A stretch of DNA of 38,466 bases from Chromatiales bacterium (lineage in GTDB: Bacteria; Pseudomonadota; Gammaproteobacteria; Steroidobacterales; Woeseiaceae), in contig JAIBDF010000015.1 of the NCBI GenBank assembly GCA_024679535.1, forward strand, positions 1 through 38,466, read 5' to 3'. Shown here piece by piece: positions 23,655 to 32,626 of this stretch. Every line of letters begins with the position of its first letter. The stretch's first letter is position 1. A program made the translations under genes and the position numbers. The notes below the pieces were generated by a model. The model had not been told where the DNA came from. It did not search any database and was given only the letters and a program-made list of their open reading frames with translations.

Positions 23655-23903
23655 GTGGATTTTTGCCATCATCACAATCTCGTCGAACCGGAAACGGCCG
23701 GCCGTGAACGTAACTTCGGAATTCGCGTGACGCTGCCCGCAACTGACACTTTGCGCAAAGTTCTTGGCGACGACTGGGAGCAACTGCACTGGTATGCAAG
23801 CGAGGCCGAACGCGATGCCGCTTTCGATAACATGGCGACGCGCCACGGCTTTTACCGCAAGACCGATTCTCCGACCCAGGTCCTCGAAAAAGTCACGCGT
23901 TAG
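23655..23903 (+). CDS. Small conserved-looking protein of unknown function (82 aa)
   Basis: GTG at 23655 has GGGAG five bases upstream, the best start in this frame. The protein begins VDFCHHHNLVEPETAGRERN and continues with FGIRVTLPATDTLRKVLGDD and WEQLHWYASEAERDAAFDNM. It has no signal peptide or membrane helix. The N-terminal Cys-His-His-His cluster could bind metal. Upstream, GGTATACT near 23620 could serve as a -10. It ends 6 bp before the convergent patatin stop. Codon use matches real genes here. The frame continues upstream to 23451, but that part overlaps the kinase gene out of frame and is not expected to be translated. Confidence 0.75.
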   Translation: MDFCHHHNLVEPETAGRERNFGIRVTLPATDTLRKVLGDDWEQLHWYASEAERDAAFDNMATRHGFYRKTDSPTQVLEKVTR

Positions 23904-23909
23904 ATCCGG

Positions 23910-26150
23910 TCAACGCGTCGGCGTGCCGATAAACAGGTAGAAATTCGATTGGCCGCGTTCGGCGAAGCCAGCCGCTAGATAGACAGGCCCAAGAAACGTG
24001 TCGAAGCCGACGAACAGACTGCCGTTGAGGATCATCGACTCGAAATCCATTTCCGAGCGGGTGCGCCAGACATTGCCGGCTTCCGCCGACGCGCCGAGAT
24101 AAATCGGCGTATCCATTATTCCGCTCGTATCGCCCAGGCGACGGTAGTACACAAGCCTGGCCAATGCGGCATGTGGCCCGGCGATCTCGCCGCGTTCGAG
24201 GCCTGACAGGCGCAGGAAGCCGCCCATCGGGAAGAAGTCCTGGACCGCGCTGTCTGCCTCGAGGGTCGTGGCATAGCTCAGCCCCAGCTGCAGACTGTTC
24301 TTGCCGCGACTCCATGTTTGCGTCGCCTCGCCCTCGATCGTATCGAAATTGATATCGGCCCCGAAGCCGGGGCGCGACAGCGTCCACTTGATATCACTGC
24401 GCAGACCTCGACGTGGAAATCGAGATTTGTCGACGGAGTCAAAACGCAGGCGCGCAAATGCGCCGCCGGTATTGAAGTCGTTATTGGGCAATGCCGGATC
24501 GCCGACTTTGACTCGTGCCTCACCGACGCCGCGAAATACGCCCACTCGAAACTCGCCGACACGACCCAACTCCCGCCCGATATCCAGGCCAGCCTCTGCT
24601 TCCGATATACGCAGTCGCGCAATCGTTGAATCGGCGGCGAAGGCGTTCAGGTTGGATTGTTGCAGGTTGATGTGTGGCGCAATGAACAGGCGCGAATCGA
24701 AATTCAGCGGTTGATAGAACTCCGAGAATAGCTTCGGATCTGTTCCAAGGCGCAGGTCATTACGCCACTCGGCGCCCAGGCGATTGATCCCCGCCCGGGT
24801 CATCCGAGCTTCGAGATTAAACGCCGTAGACCCTTCAAAATCATCTTCGAGCGAGACGCCGAACTGCAGGAAGTTGGGGCCCCAACTCTTGCTGCGCGCA
24901 CGGTACTCCACGCCCAGGCCGCTGCCCTCGTCCACCAGCTCGTAGCTGACTTTTTCATAAACCCCCAGGCCGTAAAGTCGATCGGCGTTATGTGCCAGCA
25001 CAGCATGTTCGATGGGGTCCCCGGCCTCCACGCTGAGCTTGGACGTCAGCACCTCGGGGGCAAGTTTGCCGTCGTGGATGACACGCACAAAGGCCAGGCG
25101 CGATGCCGGCGGAGCGACACGAGGGCGCTGCGCACGATAGATATCCCACGTAGCTTTATCGAGAGCGAGCGCCTCCAGTTTTGCCGTCTGGTCACGGGCG
25201 GCTGCCTCACCCGGCTCGATCGTATCCAGGATGTCGCCAAAATTCGTCGACGCAAAGGTACCGAGTTCGGGACGAATCAATATGTCCCGATCCCCGAGGT
25301 GCTCAATCTGGCGCAAGGTGTCCTTGCGAATCAGGATCGTGAGCATTTGCTCCGAAATCGTCAGCGCCGAGTCCAACTCATCAGGGCCGTAAAGAGGGAA
25401 CTCAACGTCCACGGCAATGATGACATCAACGCCCATTGCCTGCATGACATCGATGCCCAGATTGCCAACGAGGCCGCCATCAACGAGCAGCCGATCGTCA
25501 ATGCGTACCGGTGCGAATGCTCCGGGTACCGACATGCTCGCCCGAATGGATTGTGCGAGGTCGCCGCGTTCCATTACCCAGATCTCGCCGCGTTCGATGT
25601 CCGACGCGATGGCGCGAAACGGTATCGGCAAGTTGTCGAAGTTCTTGATCTGCGATACGTCCAGCGTCAATTCGCGCAACAGCAGATCAAGTTTCTGACC
25701 CTGGATCGCACCTTTGGGCAAAACGATCTCCGTACCACGCAGGCCCAGTTCGAGGTCGATCGGTATCTGGCTGTCATCCTGTTTGCGGCGGAAGCTAAGA
25801 TCCTCCCTGTCCGGCTTGTCAGATAATGCCGCGGCCCAATCGAGCGAACCGACGAGTTCCTCAAGATCGTCGGCACTCATCCCGGTGGCATAGAGTCCTC
25901 CGACGATGGCCCCCATGCTGGTCCCGACGATCGCATCAATGGGTATTTGCAGGCGCTCGAGCTCTTTGAGCACACCGATGTGTGCTGCGCCGCGCGCGCC
26001 GCCCCCACCGAGTACCAGGCCAACGCGCGGTCGTGACGATGCCGCTGTCGCGTCGTCGGCCATGCTTGCGTCCTGTGCGAGAACCGTCTGAACAGACAGG
26101 AGATACAAGAAAAATAATGCGCCCAGGAACCGGCGCCTGGCGATATTCAT
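23910..26150 (-). CDS. Patatin-like phospholipase with BamA/Omp85-type C-terminal barrel (PlpD/type Vd-like)
   Basis: Starting at ATG 26150 (746 residues), a signal peptide (FLGALFFLYLLSVQTVLA) precedes a patatin lipase domain (about 42-330). It has the oxyanion motif GGGGARG, nucleophile GTSMG (Ser78) and the catalytic Asp in DGG (Asp224). A POTRA-like segment (about 340-415) and a 16-strand-type surface-antigen barrel end the protein. This is the arrangement of PlpD-like type Vd autotransporters, which carry a lipase to or through the outer membrane. The open frame extends further upstream but overlaps glpD; the ATG 4 bp after the glpD stop with GGGG upstream is the sensible start. It is the last gene of the ilvH-proBA-glpD run and might supply glycerophospholipid breakdown products. 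Confidence 0.92.
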   Translation of the reverse strand: MNIARRRFLGALFFLYLLSVQTVLAQDASMADDATAASSRPRVGLVLGGGGARGAAHIGVLKELERLQIPIDAIVGTSMGAIVGGLYATGMSADDLEELVGSLDWAAALSDKPDREDLSFRRKQDDSQIPIDLELGLRGTEIVLPKGAIQGQKLDLLLRELTLDVSQIKNFDNLPIPFRAIASDIERGEIWVMERGDLAQSIRASMSVPGAFAPVRIDDRLLVDGGLVGNLGIDVMQAMGVDVIIAVDVEFPLYGPDELDSALTISEQMLTILIRKDTLRQIEHLGDRDILIRPELGTFASTNFGDILDTIEPGEAAARDQTAKLEALALDKATWDIYRAQRPRVAPPASRLAFVRVIHDGKLAPEVLTSKLSVEAGDPIEHAVLAHNADRLYGLGVYEKVSYELVDEGSGLGVEYRARSKSWGPNFLQFGVSLEDDFEGSTAFNLEARMTRAGINRLGAEWRNDLRLGTDPKLFSEFYQPLNFDSRLFIAPHINLQQSNLNAFAADSTIARLRISEAEAGLDIGRELGRVGEFRVGVFRGVGEARVKVGDPALPNNDFNTGGAFARLRFDSVDKSRFPRRGLRSDIKWTLSRPGFGADINFDTIEGEATQTWSRGKNSLQLGLSYATTLEADSAVQDFFPMGGFLRLSGLERGEIAGPHAALARLVYYRRLGDTSGIMDTPIYLGASAEAGNVWRTRSEMDFESMILNGSLFVGFDTFLGPVYLAAGFAERGQSNFYLFIGTPTR

Positions 26151-26154
26151 TGGC

Positions 26155-27741
26155 TTACCCCACTCGCAGCGACCTGGCGTACTGTGCGAGTCCATCAAGT
26201 TGCTGCACCTCTTGTTCCTGACTCCAGCCCGCCTCTCTAGCCGCGATCGCAGCGACTTGTGGGTACATCTTTCTGCCCTGGTCGGCATCAAAGCCGATCA
26301 TCATGCGGCGAAATACTATATCCGTGAGCGTCACCGCAAATTCCTCGCGCAGGGCAAACACAACCTCGGCTGCGAGAACCCGATTTTCGCCACCGACGGT
26401 AGCTGCGAGTTGGGAATCGGTGCTTGCCAGCTCCGCGATCGCCGCCGCACGACCGCCGTAAATGTGCAGCAGGCGCTCGATTCCGGCCGCCGAGAGCGTC
26501 CCCAGTTCAAACAGACGCTCCCTGGCGCGATCGATACCCCAGGCACCGGGGAGGTCGGTGTCGCGCGTACGGCACGACGGCAACTTGCGATGCTGAAGCT
26601 TTGCGATCGTGTCGACAGTCTGTTCCGCCAGATTGCGATAGGTGGTTAGCTTGCCGCCGATAATCGACACCAGGCCTTTCGCAACATTCTTGTTGACCTT
26701 GATGATGTGGCGCCGCGTGATGGCCGACTCCGGGCCCGCCTCTTTGTATGGCAGTGGACGAACACCCGCGTACGCGTAGTGTATATCCTCGCGCGACAAT
26801 GACGCCCGCGGAAACACGCGATTGGTCTCGGCCAGCAGGTAGTCGACCTCGGCCCCACTTGCACGAATATGATCGAGATCCTCTCTGTATCGAATATCCG
26901 TTGTGCCGACCAGGTACTGGTTGTTCCACGGAATAATAAAAAAGGGTCGGCCATCGGCCGCCGCCTCAACATAGAAAGCGTCTTGCGGCGCACCCGCAAA
27001 TTTGCCCACGATAATGTGACTGCCCTTGGTGCCACCGATCAGGCGCCGGGTCGTTGTCGGTGCAGCCTCGAGTACGCGGTCAACCCATGGACCCGCTGCA
27101 TTGACGACGGTATTCACTCGTACTTCCTGAGTGTTGCCAGCGTAATCTTCAAAGCTAAGCGCCTGCACTTCGCCACCCTCAACCACAATACGTGTGACCT
27201 CGCAGTGCGTCCGAATCTCGGCACCTGCAGATCTCGCCGCCAGCAGATTCTCCAGCACCAATCGCTCGGCGAAGGTCACCTGTGCATCGTAGTAGCGCGC
27301 GGCCGCACGCAGCCCCTCAACTTCGAGTCCGGGTTCGGCCTCATGAATTTCAACGCCGTTCAGCATCTCGTGATTCGGCACAGTCTTGCGGAAAGACAGC
27401 AGGTCATACGCGAGCATGCCGAGGCGAATCAGCAATGGCCCGCGGCGCGCACCGGCATACACAGGAATGGTAATGCGTAGTGGCTCAACCAGATGCGGCG
27501 CGGTTAGCCGCAGGTAGCGCCTTTCATGCAACGACTCATACACCAGTGGTATTTCGCCGTATTCCAGGTAGCGTAAGCCACCGTGCACCAGGCGACTGGA
27601 AATCGCTGAACAGCCGCTGCACATATCGTTCTTGTCGAAGATAATGACCTTCAGGCCGCGCAGGGCCGCATCGCGTGCGATACCCGCACCATTGATGCCT
27701 GCACCGATGATCGCCAGGTCGTATTGCTGTGCCGTAGCCAT
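26155..27741 (-). CDS. glpD: Glycerol-3-phosphate dehydrogenase (FAD-dependent)
   Basis: This 528-residue protein oxidises sn-glycerol-3-phosphate to dihydroxyacetone phosphate at the inner membrane and feeds electrons to quinone. The N-terminal FAD-binding motif is IIGAGINGAGIARDAALRG, followed by SRLVHGGLRYLEYGE and, further on, TTDIRYREDLDHI and GGKLTTYRNLAEQTVD, all typical of GlpD. The length fits the aerobic type. Its ATG shares one base with the proA stop (TGATG), and the patatin gene follows after 4 bp. No glpF, glpK or glpR is seen in the window, so its grouping with proline genes is unusual. Confidence 0.95.
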   Translation of the reverse strand: MATAQQYDLAIIGAGINGAGIARDAALRGLKVIIFDKNDMCSGCSAISSRLVHGGLRYLEYGEIPLVYESLHERRYLRLTAPHLVEPLRITIPVYAGARRGPLLIRLGMLAYDLLSFRKTVPNHEMLNGVEIHEAEPGLEVEGLRAAARYYDAQVTFAERLVLENLLAARSAGAEIRTHCEVTRIVVEGGEVQALSFEDYAGNTQEVRVNTVVNAAGPWVDRVLEAAPTTTRRLIGGTKGSHIIVGKFAGAPQDAFYVEAAADGRPFFIIPWNNQYLVGTTDIRYREDLDHIRASGAEVDYLLAETNRVFPRASLSREDIHYAYAGVRPLPYKEAGPESAITRRHIIKVNKNVAKGLVSIIGGKLTTYRNLAEQTVDTIAKLQHRKLPSCRTRDTDLPGAWGIDRARERLFELGTLSAAGIERLLHIYGGRAAAIAELASTDSQLAATVGGENRVLAAEVVFALREEFAVTLTDIVFRRMMIGFDADQGRKMYPQVAAIAAREAGWSQEQEVQQLDGLAQYARSLRVG

Positions 27742-29000
27742 CAGTCAGGCCTTACCTGGCCACTACCACGCACTACGTACTTGTAACTCGTTAGCTGGTC
27801 CGCGCCGACCGGACCACGCGCGTGGATGCGCCCAGTCGCAATACCGATTTCCGCACCCATGCCAAACTCACCACCGTCGGCGAACTGCGTTGAGGCATTG
27901 TGCAGCACAATTGCACTGTCGATTTCCCGAAAGAACTTTTCGGCCGCCCCCGCATCGTCGGTGATGATACTTTCCGTGTGCCCGGAACCATAGTGACGGA
28001 TATGGCTGATCGCCGCGTCAATATCGTCGACTACCCGGATCGAGATTACGGCATCCAGGTATTCGGTCGACCAGTCTTCTTCCGTCGCCTGACGGGCTTC
28101 CGCCAATATCGTCCGGACTGTCTCATCGCCGCGGATCTCGCAACCCGAAGCCAGGAGTGCGTCACCGACGAGCGGCAGCAACGCATTGGCGGCTGCCTTA
28201 TCGACCAGCACGGTCTCCGCTGCACCGCAGATTCCTGTACGACGCATCTTGGCGTTCAGCACGACGTCACGCGCCATGTCAAAATCGGCACCTGCGTGCA
28301 GGTAGACATGGCAAATTCCTTCGAGATGCCCGATGACCGGGACGCGCGCCTCATCCTGAACACGTTTTATCAGGTTCTTGCCGCCGCGGGGCACAACCAC
28401 ATCGACCCACTCAGCCATCGACGACAGCAAGAACCCCACCGCCGCGCGATCGGTCGTCGGAACCATTTGCACAGCTTTCTCCGGCAGGCCGGCTGCTTCA
28501 AGCCCCGTCCGAAGGCACTCATAGATGGCTGTGCTTGAATGAAAACTCTCGGAACCGCCGCGAAGAATGACGGCATTGCCTGATTTGACACACAGCGCCG
28601 CCGCGTCGGCCGTCACGTTCGGCCGGCTTTCATAGATGATGCCAATGACGCCCAGCGGCACGGCAACACGCTCGATGTGCAGGCCATTTGGCCGCTTCCA
28701 TTGCTCAAGTATGCGCCCGACTGGATCGCGCAGGCCGATGATCGTCTCAAGGCCCGCAGCCATGGCCTCAACTCGACCCTCGTCGAGGAAAAGCCGATCG
28801 AGCATGGATCCGCCCAGCCCGCGCTCCTTTGCAGCCGCCATGTCCTTTTCATTCGCAGCGAGTATTGCCGTCGAGCCGCTTCGCAATGCTGCCGCCGCGG
28901 CCGCCAACGCAGCATTGCGCTGGTCACTGCTCGTGGTCGCCAAGTCCGTGGCCGCCGCACGCGCCGCTCGGCCCAACGCCGTCATCGTTTCAGCTATCAC
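27741..29000 (-). CDS. proA: Glutamate-5-semialdehyde dehydrogenase
   Basis: This 419-residue protein catalyses NADPH reduction of gamma-glutamyl phosphate to glutamate semialdehyde, the second step of proline synthesis. The aldehyde dehydrogenase fold is clear: [29 protein letters not shown], and [15 protein letters not shown] with the catalytic Cys. The listed GTG start overlaps the proB stop by 11 bp. ATG at 28985, four bases after that stop, is equally possible; neither has a strong ribosome binding site, so coupling to proB translation is likely. Confidence 0.96.
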   Translation of the reverse strand: MIAETMTALGRAARAAATDLATTSSDQRNAALAAAAAALRSGSTAILAANEKDMAAAKERGLGGSMLDRLFLDEGRVEAMAAGLETIIGLRDPVGRILEQWKRPNGLHIERVAVPLGVIGIIYESRPNVTADAAALCVKSGNAVILRGGSESFHSSTAIYECLRTGLEAAGLPEKAVQMVPTTDRAAVGFLLSSMAEWVDVVVPRGGKNLIKRVQDEARVPVIGHLEGICHVYLHAGADFDMARDVVLNAKMRRTGICGAAETVLVDKAAANALLPLVGDALLASGCEIRGDETVRTILAEARQATEEDWSTEYLDAVISIRVVDDIDAAISHIRHYGSGHTESIITDDAGAAEKFFREIDSAIVLHNASTQFADGGEFGMGAEIGIATGRIHARGPVGADQLTSYKYVVRGSGQVRPD

Positions 29001-30117
29001 TGTCGAATAACACCAGTTCGTCTCGATGCACCATGACCGACCGGCCCCGATACCCGAGTTTCTTCTCTATCTGCTCTGAACGGCAGCCGCATATTCGGCT
29101 GGCCTCAGAGTGCGAATACTCCGCCAGGCCGCGGCCGAGCTCGCCGCCATCCGGGCCAAAGATTGTCACAACGTCACCGCGGCTGAACTCGCCATCCACG
29201 CTAACCACGCCGACCGGGAGCAGGCTGTTGCCGCTGCCCAGTGCACGCCTTGCACCGTCATCTACATGCACCGTACCACGCACGTCCAGCACCCCCGCAA
29301 GCCACTGCTTGCGGGCAGCGGCCGGCGTCCCTTCCGCTTTGAAAACCGTGCAGCGAGCGCCTTTCGATAGCGCCTGCAAAGGGTGCTCTATGATGCCGCT
29401 GGCAATAATGGTCGAGCAACCGGCATGAGTCGCGATTCGGGCCGCCTGGACCTTAGTTGCCATACCGCCGCTGCCGATATCGGAGCGGGTCTCCCCGGCC
29501 ATCGCCTGCATCTCACCTGTGATGCGATTCACCTCGGGAATGAATTTCGCGTCCGGGTCTTTTCCCGGATCCGCGGTGTAAAAACCGTCCACATCGGACA
29601 GGAGCACTAATGCGTCCGCCATGACCAGTTGCGCCACGCGTGCTGCAAGTCGGTCATTGTCGCCATAACGAATCTCCTCCGTTGCGACCGTGTCGTTTTC
29701 GTTGATGATCGGTATGACGGTTTGCTCCAGGAGACGCGCAAGCGTACCCCGAGCGTTAAGGAAGCGGCGGCGATTTTCGGTGTCTTCGGGTGTCAGGAGA
29801 ATTTGGGCTGCCACTATGTCGTGCCGTCCGAGCACCTCCTGGTAGGCATGAACGAGCTGTACCTGTCCGGCAGCCGCGGCTGCCTGCAGGTCCTCGAGCC
29901 TGGCCCGCGCCTTGCTCATGCCCAGCACCTGGCTACCAATCGCAATGGCGCCTGAGGAGACGATGAGAACTTCGTGGCCGTCTCTTTGCAAGTCGCTCAG
30001 GTCGTGAGCGAGCGTTTCGAGCCACGGGCGGTTGAGGCGCCCGGAGTTGTCGACCAGAAGCGACGACCCGACCTTGACGACCAGTCGTCGGAAGTCCCTG
30101 AGCCCCGTGGCGGTCAC
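28990..30117 (-). CDS. proB: Glutamate 5-kinase with PUA domain
   Basis: This 375-residue protein phosphorylates glutamate to gamma-glutamyl phosphate, the first and proline-inhibited step of proline synthesis. An amino acid kinase domain (about 1-260) starts [14 protein letters not shown] and contains [10 protein letters not shown] and [16 protein letters not shown]-terminal PUA domain (about 280-370) follows, as in E. coli ProB. The start lies 2 bp after the ilvH stop and the end overlaps proA, so it sits firmly in the ilvH-proB-proA run. Confidence 0.96.
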   Translation of the reverse strand: MTATGLRDFRRLVVKVGSSLLVDNSGRLNRPWLETLAHDLSDLQRDGHEVLIVSSGAIAIGSQVLGMSKARARLEDLQAAAAAGQVQLVHAYQEVLGRHDIVAAQILLTPEDTENRRRFLNARGTLARLLEQTVIPIINENDTVATEEIRYGDNDRLAARVAQLVMADALVLLSDVDGFYTADPGKDPDAKFIPEVNRITGEMQAMAGETRSDIGSGGMATKVQAARIATHAGCSTIIASGIIEHPLQALSKGARCTVFKAEGTPAAARKQWLAGVLDVRGTVHVDDGARRALGSGNSLLPVGVVSVDGEFSRGDVVTIFGPDGGELGRGLAEYSHSEASRICGCRSEQIEKKLGYRGRSVMVHRDELVLFDSDS

Positions 30118-30119
30118 GC

Positions 30120-30641
30120 TCAGCCGACTAGCAGGTGCTGCCGATCGAACGACGTGAGCGTTACTTCACCTTTCGAAACGGCGACCGTGCCGCTGCGCGC
30201 CACAGCCGAAATATCTCCGACCGCCGCGGTTTCTCGCACAAACTCGTCAACCTGGGTGAAGCTGCCAGTGAGCTGCATGGTGCAACTGTTGGCATCTTCA
30301 TCGAGCATCTCCGCACCATATAGTTTGGCCAGCGACATCGCCTTGGCAAGACCGCCTGTACCGAGCTTGACCTTGACGATGGCAAGTTCTCTTTCGAAAT
30401 GCTCACCCAGTGTCATGTCGTGGATGTTCACCACGTCCACCAGCTTGGCAAGCTGCGCATTAAGCTGCGCTATGGCGGCATCGGACCCGGTCACCACCAG
30501 TGTCACGCGTGACACGCGGGGGTCGTAGGTAGGCGCTACATTCAACGTTTCGATGTTGTAACCACGGGAAGAGAACATGCCGGTCATGCGCGTCAGGGCA
30601 CCGACCTCGTTCTGCAGAAGTACTGAAATCGCATGTCGCAT
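30120..30641 (-). CDS. ilvH: Acetolactate synthase small (regulatory) subunit
   Basis: This 173-residue protein has an N-terminal ACT domain (about 3-76) starting RHAISVLLQNEVGALTRMTG, which binds valine for feedback control, and the usual C-terminal activation domain (about 80-165). It is the partner of the catalytic subunit IlvI/IlvB. Normally the small-subunit gene directly follows the large one; here the two are head to head, 133 bp apart, with the small subunit leading the proBA-glpD-patatin genes. The ribosome binding site is weak. Confidence 0.95.
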   Translation of the reverse strand: MRHAISVLLQNEVGALTRMTGMFSSRGYNIETLNVAPTYDPRVSRVTLVVTGSDAAIAQLNAQLAKLVDVVNIHDMTLGEHFERELAIVKVKLGTGGLAKAMSLAKLYGAEMLDEDANSCTMQLTGSFTQVDEFVRETAAVGDISAVARSGTVAVSKGEVTLTSFDRQHLLVG

Positions 30642-30774
30642 GATGAATTACAATTGAAACCGATTTTGCTGAGGGACTAGGCGGATGTTCGCCCAGTTTC
30701 TGCAGTATTGCAATGGACCTTAAATTAGTAAACACTCGCCGAAAATCCGCTAATTACCGTGACATCGCAGACTC

Positions 30775-32625
30775 ATGAATGACAAGGCCAGTACCGCACA
30801 GGTAACCCGTCACCCACTTGCTGGAAATTCGCTCTCAGGAGCCGACACAGTTGTACAGGTCCTGGCTGACGAAGGCGTCGATACGGTATTCGGCTACAGC
30901 GGTGGCGCGATCCTCCCGATCTATGACGCGGTATTTCGCTACAACGACAATCATCCCGTTGCGGACCGTGAAGCGGCTATTCAGCTGGTTGTACCTGCGA
31001 ACGAGCAGGGCGCGGGCTTTATGGCAGCCGGCTACTCACGAGCCAGTGGCAAAGTCGGTGTTGTCATGGTGACGTCAGGTCCCGGTGCTACCAATACGGT
31101 GACACCCGTGCGTGACAGCATGGCCGACTCGGTCCCGTTGGTCGTAATCTGTGGGCAGGTACCGACAGCGGCCATTGGCACCGACGCGTTTCAGGAGGCA
31201 CCCGTCGCGGCCATCATGGGTGCCATAGCGAAGCATGTCTTCCTGGTGACCGATGCCGACAAACTCGAAGAGACGATGCGCAGCGCGTTTGAGCTTGCGC
31301 GCACCGGTCGTCCCGGCCCGGTCGTCGTGGACATTCCAAAAGACATCCAGAACTGGGAGGGTGAATTCCGGGGACAGGGCACCCTGCCCCTGCAAGGCTA
31401 CCGCCGGCGTCTGGCCAAAGTCGAAGAAAACCACCTCAGCGATGACGCTTGCGAGCGCTTCTTTACGATGCTTTCGGAATCTGACAGGCCACTAATTTAT
31501 GCCGGTGGCGGCGTGATTAATGCCAATGCAACCAAAGCCATGCGGCGCCTGGCCAATGCATACGGCATACCCGTAACGACTACCTTGATGGCGCTGGGCG
31601 CCAGCGATACGACTCATCCGCTGGCGCTGCACATGCTCGGCATGCATGGCGTTGCATCTGCCAACTATGCGGTTGAGGACTGCGATTTCCTGATTGCTAT
31701 TGGCGCCCGTTTCGATGACCGCGTCGCAGGCAATCCAGGTCAGTTCGCTCCGCGCGCGAAGAACATTGCTCACTTCGATGTCGATTTTGCCGAAATCGGT
31801 AAGGTTAAGCGCGTGAACTGGCATCATGTCGGCATGCTGGAGCGCGACCTCATGGATCTGCTCGCTTACGGGAAGCGCATCGGTTTTGCCAAAGTATTTG
31901 GTGGCTGGCATGAAGAAATTGCAAAGCTTAAGACGGACTATGCGCTCAACTACGATCGCAACTCGGACCTGATCCAGCCCTATGCTGTTGTCGAAGAGAT
32001 CAACAAGCACTCCAAAGGCGAAGCGATTATTTCGACCGGCGTCGGACAGCACCAGATGTGGGCCGCGCAGTATTTCGACTTTCGCGAACCACGCCTGTGG
32101 CTCACCTCGGGCAGCATGGGCACGATGGGCTTCGGCCTGCCGGCTGCCATTGGCGCACAGTTTGCCCGACCGGATAGCACCGTAATCGACATCGACGGTG
32201 ACGGCAGTATCCGCATGAACATCGGTGAACTCGAAACGGCGACGACCTATAACACACCGATCAAGGTCATTGTGTTGAACAACTACGGCGACGGCATGGT
32301 CCGGCAGTGGCAGAACCTGTACTTCGGCGGGCGCATGTCCGGTAGCGACAAGTCACTACACCGCAAGGATTTCGTGAAGGCCGCTGAGGCCGATGGCTTC
32401 AAGTTCGCGAAACGCCTGGACAAACCGGAAGACCTGCCGGCTGTTATACGGGAGTTCATGGACTACGAGGGCCCGGCGTTTCTCGAAGTCATCATCGACC
32501 GCGATGCCGGCGTCTACCCGATGGTTGGGCCGGGTCTGGGCTACGACAACATGATCACTGGCGAGTGGATCAAGAGCCGGGAGAAGCCGGCTCATGACAC
32601 TCTCGATCCGAGTGAGATGTTTTGA
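30775..32625 (+). CDS. ilvI: Acetolactate synthase large (catalytic) subunit
   Basis: This 616-residue thiamine-diphosphate enzyme condenses pyruvate units to acetolactate or pyruvate with 2-oxobutyrate to acetohydroxybutyrate, the first common step of Val/Leu/Ile synthesis. Seen are VFGYSGGAILPIYDA, the ThDP-activating Glu in PANEQGAGFMAAGYSRASGK, GQVPTAAIGTDAFQE and the Mg/ThDP motif GDGSIRMNIGELETATTYN followed by VLNN. Odd points: the usual HEQ is NEQ, and there is extra sequence between the first glycine motif and that Glu. The ATG has a poor ribosome binding site. Its stop is 1 bp from the convergent S9 peptidase stop. The symbol could equally be ilvB. Confidence 0.94.
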   Translation: MNDKASTAQVTRHPLAGNSLSGADTVVQVLADEGVDTVFGYSGGAILPIYDAVFRYNDNHPVADREAAIQLVVPANEQGAGFMAAGYSRASGKVGVVMVTSGPGATNTVTPVRDSMADSVPLVVICGQVPTAAIGTDAFQEAPVAAIMGAIAKHVFLVTDADKLEETMRSAFELARTGRPGPVVVDIPKDIQNWEGEFRGQGTLPLQGYRRRLAKVEENHLSDDACERFFTMLSESDRPLIYAGGGVINANATKAMRRLANAYGIPVTTTLMALGASDTTHPLALHMLGMHGVASANYAVEDCDFLIAIGARFDDRVAGNPGQFAPRAKNIAHFDVDFAEIGKVKRVNWHHVGMLERDLMDLLAYGKRIGFAKVFGGWHEEIAKLKTDYALNYDRNSDLIQPYAVVEEINKHSKGEAIISTGVGQHQMWAAQYFDFREPRLWLTSGSMGTMGFGLPAAIGAQFARPDSTVIDIDGDGSIRMNIGELETATTYNTPIKVIVLNNYGDGMVRQWQNLYFGGRMSGSDKSLHRKDFVKAAEADGFKFAKRLDKPEDLPAVIREFMDYEGPAFLEVIIDRDAGVYPMVGPGLGYDNMITGEWIKSREKPAHDTLDPSEMF

Positions 32626-32626
32626 G

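Noticed and set aside
24990-25826. A 278-codon plus-strand frame
   Set aside because: Antisense to the patatin domain, whose GGGGARG, GTSMG and DGG motifs identify the real coding strand.
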